Shown piece after piece: positions 1-5,104 of a stretch of DNA of 5,428 bases. How positions within the stretch are numbered: the first letter of the stretch is position 1; every line of letters starts with the position of its first letter. The notes beneath the pieces were generated by a model. That model did no database searches. It was not told where the DNA came from and saw only the letters and a program-made list of their open reading frames with translations. The stretch comes from Bacillota bacterium. GTDB lineage: Bacteria; Bacillota; Clostridia; Christensenellales; CAG-138. A program made the position numbers and the translations under genes. The stretch lies in NCBI GenBank assembly GCA_023458615.1, contig JAEWYV010000281.1:1-5428 (forward strand), in the 5' to 3' direction.

Positions 1-95
1 GTGCTCTCGGTGTCCTCTAAAAACAATTCGGCATAGTCCGCGCCGCTCTTCTGCGCTTCAAATAATACCGCGCGCGCCGTTTTTTCTTGAATCAA
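1..95 (-). CDS. tldD: TldD-family metalloprotease, N-terminal fragment (runs off left edge)
   Basis: Only the first 31 codons are in view, reading leftward off the window. They include GADYAELFLEDTES at residues 18-31, which matches the conserved N-terminal start of TldD proteins (a GADYAE-hydrophobic-hydrophobic stretch followed by acidic residues). TldD normally has about 460-480 residues and works with TldE/PmbA as a heterodimeric zinc metalloprotease in the cytosol that degrades unfolded or modified peptides. The zinc-binding HExxxH motif lies outside the window, so the catalytic site cannot be checked. The start is a TTG at 95-93, chosen because a strong AAGGAGG lies 9 bases upstream and no in-frame ATG is closer. 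The gene is transcribed divergently from the MFS transporter. PmbA/TldE shares the fold, but the GADYAELFLEDT wording fits TldD better. Confidence 0.82.
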   Translation of the reverse strand, partial: MIQEKTARAVLFEAQKSGADYAELFLEDTES

Positions 96-104
96 TGCTT
101 TGTC

Positions 105-111
105 CCTCCTT
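105..111 (-). promoter_or_regulatory. Ribosome binding site deciding the TTG start of tldD
   Basis: The minus strand reads AAGGAGG here, a 7-base match to the anti-Shine-Dalgarno, with a 9-base spacer to the TTG codon at 95-93. This spacing is what supports the non-ATG start. Confidence 0.8.
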
Positions 112-138
112 GCGGGATATATGGAAAAACCTTCGTAA

Positions 139-157
139 GATGCAACGCTATCGCATC
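139..157. repeat. Short inverted repeat in the tldD leader
   Basis: GATGC at 139-143 and GCATC at 153-157 are perfect inverted arms around a 9-base loop. They lie in the predicted 5' untranslated leader of tldD, about 45 bases before its start. Five base pairs form only a weak hairpin and there is no U-tract, so this is not a terminator. It may be chance. Confidence 0.25.
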
Positions 158-180
158 CACACCCCGGATTTCCGCTTTTC

Positions 181-195
181 CTTTACTACGTAAAG
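181..195. repeat. Palindrome CTTTAC-TAC-GTAAAG at the tldD transcription start
   Basis: Six-base inverted arms, CTTTAC and GTAAAG, flank a 3-base centre. The element lies just downstream of the predicted tldD -10 box (199-204) and covers the expected start of transcription near 192. It could be an operator or a small 5' hairpin in the transcript. A related palindrome with the same CTTTA/TAAAG ends lies at 279-290. No regulator can be assigned. Confidence 0.35.
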
Positions 196-198
196 AGT

Positions 199-227
199 AT
201 GATAGAACACCCAAGCAGAATCGTCAA
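199..227 (-). promoter_or_regulatory. Sigma-A (sigma-70 type) promoter for tldD
   Basis: On the minus strand, TTGACG (227-222, 5 of 6 to TTGACA) is followed by a 17-base spacer and TATCAT (204-199, 5 of 6 to TATAAT). Transcription would begin near 192, leaving a leader of about 97 bases before the TTG start. This is the best-formed promoter in the left intergenic region and points only toward tldD. Confidence 0.7.
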
Positions 228-278
228 CCCGCACGGTGATCGGCAGTGGCAATGCTCTCTCACTCGCGTCAAATCGTG

Positions 279-290
279 CTTTATATAAAG
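279..290. repeat. Perfect 12-bp palindrome CTTTATATAAAG upstream of the MFS gene
   Basis: The 12 bases are self-complementary without a gap. They hold the only obvious AT-rich -10 candidate on the plus strand upstream of the MFS transporter (TATAAA at 284-289), but no convincing -35 box lies 16-18 bases before it (CACTCG or similar). The element could be an operator covering a weak or activator-dependent promoter. Its ends match those of the palindrome at 181-195. Confidence 0.35.
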
Positions 291-374
291 ATCACTTAAT
301 TCGTCTGAATATTAGGGGGCCCGTATTGTTTTGTCTCTTTACAAGTACAGGCGGTGCGTGATATATTACCCGTC

Positions 375-1619
375 ATGGACGCACAAAAGAACAAACTCTG
401 GACGAAAGATTTTACGATCCTGACGCTTGGCACTGTGGTTTCCATGCTTGGAAACGCGGTGGCCGGCTTTGCCATCGGCCTTTTGGTGCTCGATAAAACA
501 GACTCCGTTTTGCTCTATTCCATCTTCATGGTCTGCTATAGTTTGCCGCGTATCGTTTTGCCGATGATTGCGGGACCCTATCTGGATCGTTTTTCCAGAA
601 AGCGCGTCATCTATCTGCTGGACTTCCTCTCCGCAGCGCTATATGACGTGTTTTTTCTATTGCTATCCCACGGTTTCTTCAACTATACGGCTTATCTGCT
701 GCTCTCTATGGTTGTCGGCTCCATCGACAGCGTCTACAGCGTTGCCTATGATAGCTTCTACCCGCTGCTCATCAGCGAGGGAAACTATACGCGCGCCTAT
801 TCGATTTCAAGTTTGATCTATCCACTGAGCACCGCCATCATGGTGCCGATTGCCGGCGTTTGCTACCGAACCATAGGGCTTGCACCGCTGTTTTTATTCA
901 ATGCGGTAACGTTCCTGATTGCCGCCATTGCGGAGACGCAGATTCGCACGGCGGAACCGCACCTGGAGCAGCGCCAAAAAGAACGCTTCAGCGGTAAGCA
1001 ACTCTGGATCGATATGCGGGAAGGCTTTGCCTATCTCAAACGCGAGAAAGGCCTAAGCGCCATCACCTGGTTTTTCTTCGTCATGATGTTTGCAGGATCG
1101 GTCTGTACCACGCTGGCTCTGCCGTTTTTCAAAGGATTGCAGGGCGTGGACGGGGTCATGCAATATACCTTCGTGATGGGCGCAAACACCATCGGTCGGC
1201 TCATTGGCGGCGTGGCGCACTATTTCTTCCGCTATCCGGAAAAAAAGAAATATCAGATTGCGCTGTTTGTCTATGTGGTCATCTCACTCATCGACGGAGC
1301 ATATCTTTTCTTCCCCTTCTGGGCGATGCTTCTGTTTATGCTGCTGGATGGTCTGCTTGGCGTAACGAGCTACAACATCCGCATCTCCGGCACGCAAAAC
1401 TATCTGCCGGACGAGATGCGCGGGCGCTTCAACGGATCGTTTCAAATGCTCAGCATCCTTGGCACCATTTTAGGACAGCTTTTTGCGGGCGCGGTTGGCG
1501 ACGCGCTGCCCATCCGCTGGGTGGTTGCTGGAAGCATGTCGCTGATGTTCTTCGCCGTTTTTCTGATCATCGTCCCAAGGGCAGAACATGTGAAGAAAAT
1601 CTACAATGTCAATGCATAA
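375..1619 (+). CDS. MFS transporter, 12 predicted membrane helices, substrate unknown
   Basis: The product is a cytoplasmic-membrane secondary transporter of the major facilitator superfamily, about 414 residues from the ATG at 375. Hydrophobic segments alternate with short charged loops over the whole length. The loop after the second helix carries the superfamily motif A as GPYLDRFSRKRV, starting about residue 67. A longer basic central loop (about 193-230, with HLEQRQKERFSGKQ) separates two six-helix halves. A second conserved stretch, SGTQNYLPDEMRGRF (about 338-352), resembles the PxxxRGR region of the drug-efflux-like MFS_3 group, so export is possible, but the substrate cannot be read from sequence. 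The start is uncertain: a GTG at 354 would add seven residues (MRDILPV), and neither start has a good Shine-Dalgarno. ATG 375 was chosen because MDAQKNKLWTKDF is how such proteins usually begin. An intrinsic terminator follows 73 bases after the stop, so the gene is probably monocistronic. Confidence 0.88.
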   Translation: MDAQKNKLWTKDFTILTLGTVVSMLGNAVAGFAIGLLVLDKTDSVLLYSIFMVCYSLPRIVLPMIAGPYLDRFSRKRVIYLLDFLSAALYDVFFLLLSHGFFNYTAYLLLSMVVGSIDSVYSVAYDSFYPLLISEGNYTRAYSISSLIYPLSTAIMVPIAGVCYRTIGLAPLFLFNAVTFLIAAIAETQIRTAEPHLEQRQKERFSGKQLWIDMREGFAYLKREKGLSAITWFFFVMMFAGSVCTTLALPFFKGLQGVDGVMQYTFVMGANTIGRLIGGVAHYFFRYPEKKKYQIALFVYVVISLIDGAYLFFPFWAMLLFMLLDGLLGVTSYNIRISGTQNYLPDEMRGRFNGSFQMLSILGTILGQLFAGAVGDALPIRWVVAGSMSLMFFAVFLIIVPRAEHVKKIYNVNA

Positions 1620-1642
1620 GGCTTGGTTGTTTCTATGAGGCT

Positions 1643-1670
1643 CCGACAAGGTCGAAATTTAATATATAAT
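1643..1670 (+). promoter_or_regulatory. Promoter with perfect TATAAT, upstream of the terminator before the aminopeptidase gene
   Basis: CCGACA (1643-1648, 4 of 6 to TTGACA) is followed by 16 bases and a perfect TATAAT (1665-1670). Transcription would start near 1677, only about 16 bases before the terminator hairpin at 1693. A transcript from here would either stop at about 48 bases or read through into the aminopeptidase gene. An 8-base direct repeat, TTTATGCA at 1673-1680 and 1686-1693, sits at the predicted start. Confidence 0.45.
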
Positions 1671-1692
1671 TTTTTATGCACGATATTTATGC

Positions 1693-1724
1693 AAATGCCA
1701 GCCGCAAAGCTGGCATTTTTGTTT
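1693..1724 (+). terminator. Rho-independent terminator after the MFS gene
   Basis: A perfect 10-bp stem pairs AAATGCCAGC (1693-1702) with GCTGGCATTT (1709-1718) around the 6-base loop CGCAAA, with a T-rich run TTTTTGTTT ending at 1724. It ends the MFS transcript. Because a promoter candidate lies just upstream, it may also act as an attenuator for the aminopeptidase gene. Confidence 0.85.
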
Positions 1725-1739
1725 GCCCTATGCGATAAT
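1710..1739 (+). promoter_or_regulatory. Extended -10 promoter for the aminopeptidase gene
   Basis: TGC-GATAAT (1731-1739) is an extended -10 element with 5 of 6 matches to TATAAT. CTGGCA (1710-1715, 4 of 6 to TTGACA) lies 18 bases upstream and falls inside the right arm of the terminator. The expected start near 1746 gives a leader of about 50 bases. This promoter alone would express the aminopeptidase independently of the MFS gene. Confidence 0.5.
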
Positions 1740-1782
1740 ATTGGATGGTGCCAACAGCGCCAGCTAGACAAATTATCCCATC

Positions 1783-1788
1783 AGGAGG
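1783..1788 (+). promoter_or_regulatory. Ribosome binding site fixing the aminopeptidase start
   Basis: AGGAGG is followed by 8 bases and the ATG at 1797. A competing ATG at 1793 is only 4 bases away and is in another frame (Met-Tyr-Val-stop). The site rules out the 58-codon upstream extension of the open frame that would begin at 1623. Confidence 0.85.
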
Positions 1789-1796
1789 CTATATGT

Positions 1797-2912
1797 ATGT
1801 TTGATCCAAGAATACTCAAGTTGGCCGATGGTCTGGTCAACTTTTCCTGCGCAGTAAAACCCGGCGAGAACGTGCTCATCCAGAGCATTGGCGGAAACGA
1901 AGATCTTACCCGCGCGCTTATCAAAGCGGTATACAAGGCGGGCGGCGTGCCTTTTCTCTGGCTGGAGGACAAGAGCCTCGACCGCGAAATTCTAATGCAT
2001 TGCACACAGGCGCAGCTGGAGCGCCGCGCCAAGGTTGATGCAGCGATGATGGAGCAGATGCAGGCGTTCATCGGCATTCGCGGCGGATCAAATGCAAGCG
2101 AATTTTCCGACGTGCCCAGCGAAAAATTCAACGACTATATGAAATATTACTGGACGCCGGTGCATGGCAAAATCCGCGTTCCCAAAACAAAGTGGGTCAT
2201 CCTCCGCTATCCTTCGCCGAGCATGGCGCAGCTTGCAGATATGAGCACCGAAGCGTTTGAGGACTATTATTTCAGCGTCTGCACCCTTGACTATAGCAAG
2301 ATGGATCGGGCGATGGATTCCCTGAAAGCACTGATGGAGCGCACGGATAAGGTTCGTCTTGTCTCCCCCGGCACCGATCTTACCTTCTCCATCAAGGGCC
2401 TTCCCGCCATCAAATGCGCGGGCAATATGAATATCCCTGATGGCGAAATCTACACAGCTCCCGTAAAATTCAGCGTCAACGGCACGATTGCCTACAACAC
2501 CCCTTCGTTGGAGGCAGGCTTTACCTTTACGGACATCAAGTTTACGTTTAAGGACGGCAAGATCGTAGAAGCGACCGCGAACGACACGGAACGCATCAAC
2601 AAACAGCTGGATATCGACGAAGGTGCGCGCTATGTCGGCGAGTTTGCCATCGGTGTCAACCCCTATGTCACCTTCCCGATGAAGGACACCCTGTTTGATG
2701 AGAAGATCGCAGGAAGTATCCACTTTACCCCCGGCAGCTGCTATGACGACTGCAACAACGGCAATAAGTCCAGCCAGCACTGGGACATCGTGCTGATCCA
2801 AACACCGGAATACGGCGGCGGCGAGATCTATTTTGACGATGTACTCATCCGCAAAGACGGTCTTTTTGTCCTTCCAGAATTGCTCTGCCTGAACCCTGAG
2901 AATTTGAAGTAA
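1797..2912 (+). CDS. M29-family metalloaminopeptidase (AmpS/PepS/aminopeptidase T type)
   Basis: The product is a 371-residue cytosolic dinuclear metal aminopeptidase that removes N-terminal amino acids from peptides; the length is normal for MEROPS family M29. All expected active-site residues are visible: Glu217 in PDGEIYTAP, Glu282 in GARYVGEFAIG, His309 in IHFTPG, Tyr316 seven residues later, and His328 and Asp330 in QHWD. These match the order and approximate spacing of the Glu-Glu-His-(Tyr)-His-Asp set known from Thermus aminopeptidase T. The N-terminal domain carries the family-like NEDLTRALIKAVYKAGGVP (34-52) and the IGIRGGSNASEFSDVP segment (92-107). There is no signal peptide or membrane segment. 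The ATG at 1797 is supported by AGGAGG at 1783; the in-frame extension upstream runs through a terminator and promoter and is not credible. The gene appears monocistronic, with its own promoter and a terminator 30 bases after the stop. Substrate preference within M29 cannot be read from sequence. Confidence 0.95.
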   Translation: MFDPRILKLADGLVNFSCAVKPGENVLIQSIGGNEDLTRALIKAVYKAGGVPFLWLEDKSLDREILMHCTQAQLERRAKVDAAMMEQMQAFIGIRGGSNASEFSDVPSEKFNDYMKYYWTPVHGKIRVPKTKWVILRYPSPSMAQLADMSTEAFEDYYFSVCTLDYSKMDRAMDSLKALMERTDKVRLVSPGTDLTFSIKGLPAIKCAGNMNIPDGEIYTAPVKFSVNGTIAYNTPSLEAGFTFTDIKFTFKDGKIVEATANDTERINKQLDIDEGARYVGEFAIGVNPYVTFPMKDTLFDEKIAGSIHFTPGSCYDDCNNGNKSSQHWDIVLIQTPEYGGGEIYFDDVLIRKDGLFVLPELLCLNPENLK

Positions 2913-2941
2913 TTCAATTTGAAATAACGCATTGTTTGCAA

Positions 2942-2977
2942 AACAGCCCGGCGCATAAGCGCCGGGCTGTTGTTATT
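2942..2977. terminator. Bidirectional intrinsic terminator between convergent aminopeptidase and hpf genes
   Basis: A perfect 13-bp stem pairs AACAGCCCGGCGC (2942-2954) with GCGCCGGGCTGTT (2959-2971) around the tetraloop ATAA. The plus strand continues TGTTATT, and the minus strand ends its stem in GTT and continues TTGCAAAC, so both directions have modest T-rich tails. It lies 30 bases after the aminopeptidase stop and 38 bases beyond the hpf stop. The stem is GC-rich, which makes up for the imperfect U-tracts. Confidence 0.88.
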
Positions 2978-3008
2978 GCGTTCGATTCTGGAGATGCGGA
3001 TGGAATTA

Positions 3009-3539
3009 TTATTCCGGCTCGATGAGGCCGTAGTTGCCATCCTTGCGCTTGTAGAGCACATTCATCTGATTCGTATCAGAATTGAGGAAGACGTAGAACG
3101 AATGCCCGACCATTTCAATCTGTAGCATAGCCTCCTCTTCGCTCATGGGCTTGATCGCAAAGCGCTTGACGCGGACGATGCTCGGCCCTTCCTCCTCCGC
3201 TTCGTCCTCCATCGAGAGTGCGGGTTCCATCTCACGGAACGCGCCGGAGCGGAGGCACTTCTCAAGTTTGGTGCGGTGGCGGATGATCTGCTTTTCCAGC
3301 TTGTCGAGCACGTTGTCGATGGAGGCGTACATGTCGCCGGTGATCTCCTCCCCGCGGATGACGCCGCCGTCATAGGGGATGGTTACCTCCACAATGTGGC
3401 GGTTCTTTTCCACGGATAGGGTGACGAATACATCGGCATCCTGCGGAAAATAGCGCTCGAGCTTGCCGACCTTTTTGTTGACCAGGTCGTTGAGGTAATC
3501 GGAGATCTCAAGGTTTTTTCCAGTGATCGCAATACGCAT
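3009..3539 (-). CDS. hpf: Long-form ribosome hibernation promoting factor
   Basis: The 176-residue protein belongs to the long HPF / YvyD (RaiA) family, which binds the 30S subunit at the decoding centre and joins 70S ribosomes into inactive 100S dimers in stationary phase or stress. The N-terminal S30AE domain (about 1-97) starts MRIAITGKNLEIS and contains VEVTIPYDGGVIRGEEITGD (50-69), YASIDNVLDKLEKQI (71-85) and basic RHRTK (87-91). An acidic linker, EDEAEEEG (111-118), leads to the C-terminal dimerisation domain (about 120-175) with VRVKRFAIKPMSEEEAMLQI (122-141), GHSFYVFLNSDT (145-156) and VLYKRKDGNYGLIEP (161-175). Both domains are complete and the length is typical of Firmicutes. The ATG at 3539 has AAGGAG 7 bases upstream (3552-3547). 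Promoter elements upstream and the shared terminator downstream suggest a single-gene transcript. In Firmicutes the long form dimerises ribosomes alone, through the C-terminal domain. Confidence 0.97.
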   Translation of the reverse strand: MRIAITGKNLEISDYLNDLVNKKVGKLERYFPQDADVFVTLSVEKNRHIVEVTIPYDGGVIRGEEITGDMYASIDNVLDKLEKQIIRHRTKLEKCLRSGAFREMEPALSMEDEAEEEGPSIVRVKRFAIKPMSEEEAMLQIEMVGHSFYVFLNSDTNQMNVLYKRKDGNYGLIEPE

Positions 3540-3580
3540 GATACCACTCCTTTTTCGGCAAACTATTTTGTACTCTGCCT

Positions 3581-3609
3581 ATGTTAATTATTCGATACAA
3601 CGATGGCAA
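3581..3609 (-). promoter_or_regulatory. Sigma-A-type promoter for hpf
   Basis: On the minus strand, TTGCCA (3609-3604, 5 of 6 to TTGACA) is separated by 17 bases from TAACAT (3586-3581, 4 of 6 to TATAAT). Transcription would start near 3574, leaving a leader of about 35 bases that includes the AAGGAG site. Confidence 0.5.
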
Positions 3610-3617
3610 ATCCCTTT
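3590..3617 (-). promoter_or_regulatory. Possible sigma-H promoter for hpf, overlapping the sigma-A one
   Basis: On the minus strand, AAAGGGATT (3617-3609) lies 12 bases from ATCGAAT (3596-3590). This fits the Bacillus sigma-H pattern (RnAGGAwWW, 11-12 bases, RnnGAAT) with one mismatch in the -35 part. Bacillus subtilis hpf (yvyD) is known to be transcribed by sigma-H and sigma-B, which makes the match worth noting. It was found by eye and could be chance. Confidence 0.3.
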
Positions 3618-3725
3618 GTTTTACGTTTTATTAATTGGATGATGCCATAAAACATTGAACTCTGTCTGCCATCCTTGTGAACGAATCTTACTATTTTATG
3701 TCGGTTTCGTCCGTAATAGAGTCAC

Positions 3726-3753
3726 TTGCAATTTTCTCTTAATCTGATATAAC
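3726..3753 (+). promoter_or_regulatory. Orphan rightward promoter with extended -10
   Basis: TTGCAA (3726-3731, 4 of 6) is followed by 16 bases and TGA-TATAAC (3745-3753), an extended -10 with 5 of 6 matches to TATAAT. It points away from hpf and toward the 3' end of the oppositely oriented guanine deaminase gene, so it drives no recognisable protein gene. Transcription would begin near 3760. In an AT-rich stretch such matches also arise by chance. Confidence 0.35.
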
Positions 3754-3759
3754 AATACC

Positions 3760-3846
3760 ATATTCGGGCTATCCAATAGAATGCTATTTTCTTATTCAAA
3801 TTGTTTAAAAAAGCAGCGGGCACATTCCATGCCGCTGCTTTGTTTT
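3760..3846 (+). ncRNA. Candidate small RNA (about 87 nt) between hpf and guaD
   Basis: This is an inference from position: a rightward promoter candidate (3726-3753) is followed, with no gene between, by a stable hairpin and a TTTGTTTT tail ending at 3846. The transcript would be about 87 nt, with an AU-rich 5' half and a 3' terminator stem. Its 3' end would be complementary to the 3' untranslated end of the guanine deaminase message. No known RNA family is recognised. Confidence 0.18.
3807..3846. terminator. Intrinsic terminator of the guanine deaminase operon, possibly bidirectional
   Basis: AAAGCAGCGGGCA (3810-3822) pairs with TGCCGCTGCTTT (3830-3841) as 12 base pairs with one bulged G, around a 7-base loop. 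Reading leftward, the stem starts six bases after the guanine deaminase stop codon and ends in a run of six T (complement of 3812-3807). Reading rightward, it is followed by TGTTTT, so it could also stop plus-strand transcription. Confidence 0.85.
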
Positions 3847-3847
3847 G

Positions 3848-5104
3848 CTACTTAATCTTTTTTCCCGCGCCGTATACCGCCTGAATGTTTCTCTCGTCTG
3901 AGAGATACACCGCGCGCTCAAACCGCTCCTTCACCGTGAGTTCCCGCGCACTCGGCGGAAGAGACGCATCGTCCAGCACAACCGCGTGCAGCGGGTTGCC
4001 CGATGCAAAACCATCCTTGTCGCCAAAATACCGCGCGCCCGCGCTGGTCGCAAGATAGTATGCCTCACCGACGGTTAAGAACGGTTCCTTCCCCTCGGTT
4101 GCAATCGCGCGTGCCTTGGACATACGCAGGCACCCCGTCAGCACGGAGAGCATCGGAAGTTGTGCGCCGCCCGCGATGTCACTTCCCAACGCGACCCAAA
4201 CGCCGCGTTGCTTCATCTGCCGAACGGGCGCAAATCCGCTGCAGATGTTGATGTTGGAATCCGGGCAATGCACGCATAACACATTATGGTCGATCATGGC
4301 TTGCTGCTCCCGCTCGTCGGAATGCACGCAGTGCGCCATGACGGTGTGGTCGGTCCATAGACCGTATTTCTCATAGGTCTGCCAATACTGTTCGCAGTCC
4401 GGATGCAGTTCTTTTACCAACGCAATTTCCCGATTGTTCTCGCTCAGGTGCGATTGCACATATAGTCCGCGCTCCTTGGCGATGCCACCAAGCCACTGCA
4501 TCAGTTCGTTGGTGCAGCTTGGGGTAAAGCGCGGCGTTAAAATCGGACGGATTCCTGTAAAGCACTCGCTTTCGTCCAACCAACGCAGGGTTTCGCGCTT
4601 GCTGCTCTCGGTGAGTTCCTGGCACTCCCCGCTGTTGCGATCCATGTTGACCTTGCCGACATAGCCGCCAATACCCGCGCGCTCCAGTTCCTCCATGAGG
4701 ATCAGCGTTGCGTCCGTATGCGTTGAAGAATAAATGCATACGCGTGTGGTGCCATTTTTCACAAGCTCCGCCGCGAGTCGCCGATAGGCATTCCGTGCAA
4801 ACTCCGGGTCTGCAAAGCGCGCCTCAGTCTTGAAGGTATAGGCCTTCAGCCAGTCCATCAGCGGGAGATCCATGCCCATGCCGAGCATCGGATACTGCGG
4901 CGCATGCAGATGCATGTCCGAGAATCCCTGCAAAATCAGCTTGCCGGAATAGTCCGTCAGCGTCGCGCCGGAGAACTCCGCAGGCAACGCATCAAACACG
5001 CCGCGAATCACGCCGTTTTCAACAACCAGATAGCCGTTTTCCGTGATGAAGGGATCGCCAAAGGATTTTGCTTCGATGATGTGGCCTTTTATCAGTTCGA
5101 TCAT
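3848..5104 (-). CDS. guaD: Guanine deaminase (amidohydrolase superfamily)
   Basis: The 418-residue cytosolic zinc enzyme converts guanine to xanthine and ammonia, feeding purine salvage or breakdown. Its length and motif order fit bacterial guanine deaminases. Metal ligands visible are His65 and His67 in FSDMHLHAPQYP, His219 in QSHLSEN (with the catalytic Glu222), His258 in MAHCVH and Asp309 in GSDIAGG. Family-specific wording includes DLPLMDWLKAYTFKTEARF (79-97), KVNMDRNSG (151-159) and PRFTPSC (191-197), whose Arg and Phe correspond to guanine-contacting residues in characterised enzymes. HCPDSN (279-284) is also conserved. These separate it from SsnA-type and 8-oxoguanine deaminases, though related purine substrates cannot be excluded. 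The ATG at 5104 overlaps the upstream MocA-like stop as ATGA and has AAGGAAG 7 bases before it, so translation is probably coupled. A strong terminator follows at once, making this the last gene of its operon; the promoter lies beyond the right edge. Confidence 0.95.
   Translation of the reverse strand: MIELIKGHIIEAKSFGDPFITENGYLVVENGVIRGVFDALPAEFSGATLTDYSGKLILQGFSDMHLHAPQYPMLGMGMDLPLMDWLKAYTFKTEARFADPEFARNAYRRLAAELVKNGTTRVCIYSSTHTDATLILMEELERAGIGGYVGKVNMDRNSGECQELTESSKRETLRWLDESECFTGIRPILTPRFTPSCTNELMQWLGGIAKERGLYVQSHLSENNREIALVKELHPDCEQYWQTYEKYGLWTDHTVMAHCVHSDEREQQAMIDHNVLCVHCPDSNINICSGFAPVRQMKQRGVWVALGSDIAGGAQLPMLSVLTGCLRMSKARAIATEGKEPFLTVGEAYYLATSAGARYFGDKDGFASGNPLHAVVLDDASLPPSARELTVKERFERAVYLSDERNIQAVYGAGKKIK

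Larger units (their letters stand above)
3540..3847. other. AT-rich intergenic region between hpf and guanine deaminase genes
   Basis: This 308-base gap is clearly richer in A and T than the flanking genes. It holds, from left to right, the hpf RBS (3547-3552), the leftward hpf promoter elements (3581-3617), about 110 bases (3618-3725) with no feature I can support, an orphan rightward promoter candidate (3726-3753), and a hairpin terminator (3807-3846). The only short plus-strand frame noticed (24 codons from 3781) has no RBS and its 3' half lies in the terminator. Confidence 0.7.

Noticed and set aside
1741..1764. TTGG...CCAA and a second GCCAGC copy in the aminopeptidase leader that could pair with the terminator's right arm
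   Set aside because: The second copy lies downstream of the terminator, so it cannot form in time to act as an antiterminator, and the other arms are only 4 bases long.
1623..1796. 58-codon N-terminal extension of the aminopeptidase reading frame
   Set aside because: It runs through an intrinsic terminator and a promoter, has no RBS at its start, and does not resemble the M29 family; the AGGAGG at 1783 fixes the start at 1797.
2088..2801. 237-codon minus-strand open frame inside the aminopeptidase gene
   Set aside because: It lies wholly antisense to a gene with complete catalytic motifs, has no recognisable domain and is low-complexity in places (AVVAVVIAAAGGK); a shadow of the coding strand's codon bias.
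3145..3375. Plus- and minus-strand 76-codon frames inside hpf
   Set aside because: Both are serine/arginine-rich shadow translations of the intact hpf gene.
3602..3673. GATGGCA / TGCCATC inverted repeat pair upstream of hpf
   Set aside because: The 7-base arms are 58 bases apart and the left one is part of the hpf promoter; at this distance in AT-rich DNA chance is the better explanation.
3781..3855. 24-codon plus-strand frame (begins MLFSYSNC) in the hpf-guaD gap
   Set aside because: There is no Shine-Dalgarno upstream, and its second half is the terminator hairpin and the antisense of the guaD stop region.
4371..4739. 122-codon minus-strand open frame within guaD
   Set aside because: It is an alternative frame on the same strand as guaD, whose own frame carries all family motifs continuously through this stretch, so there is no frameshift.
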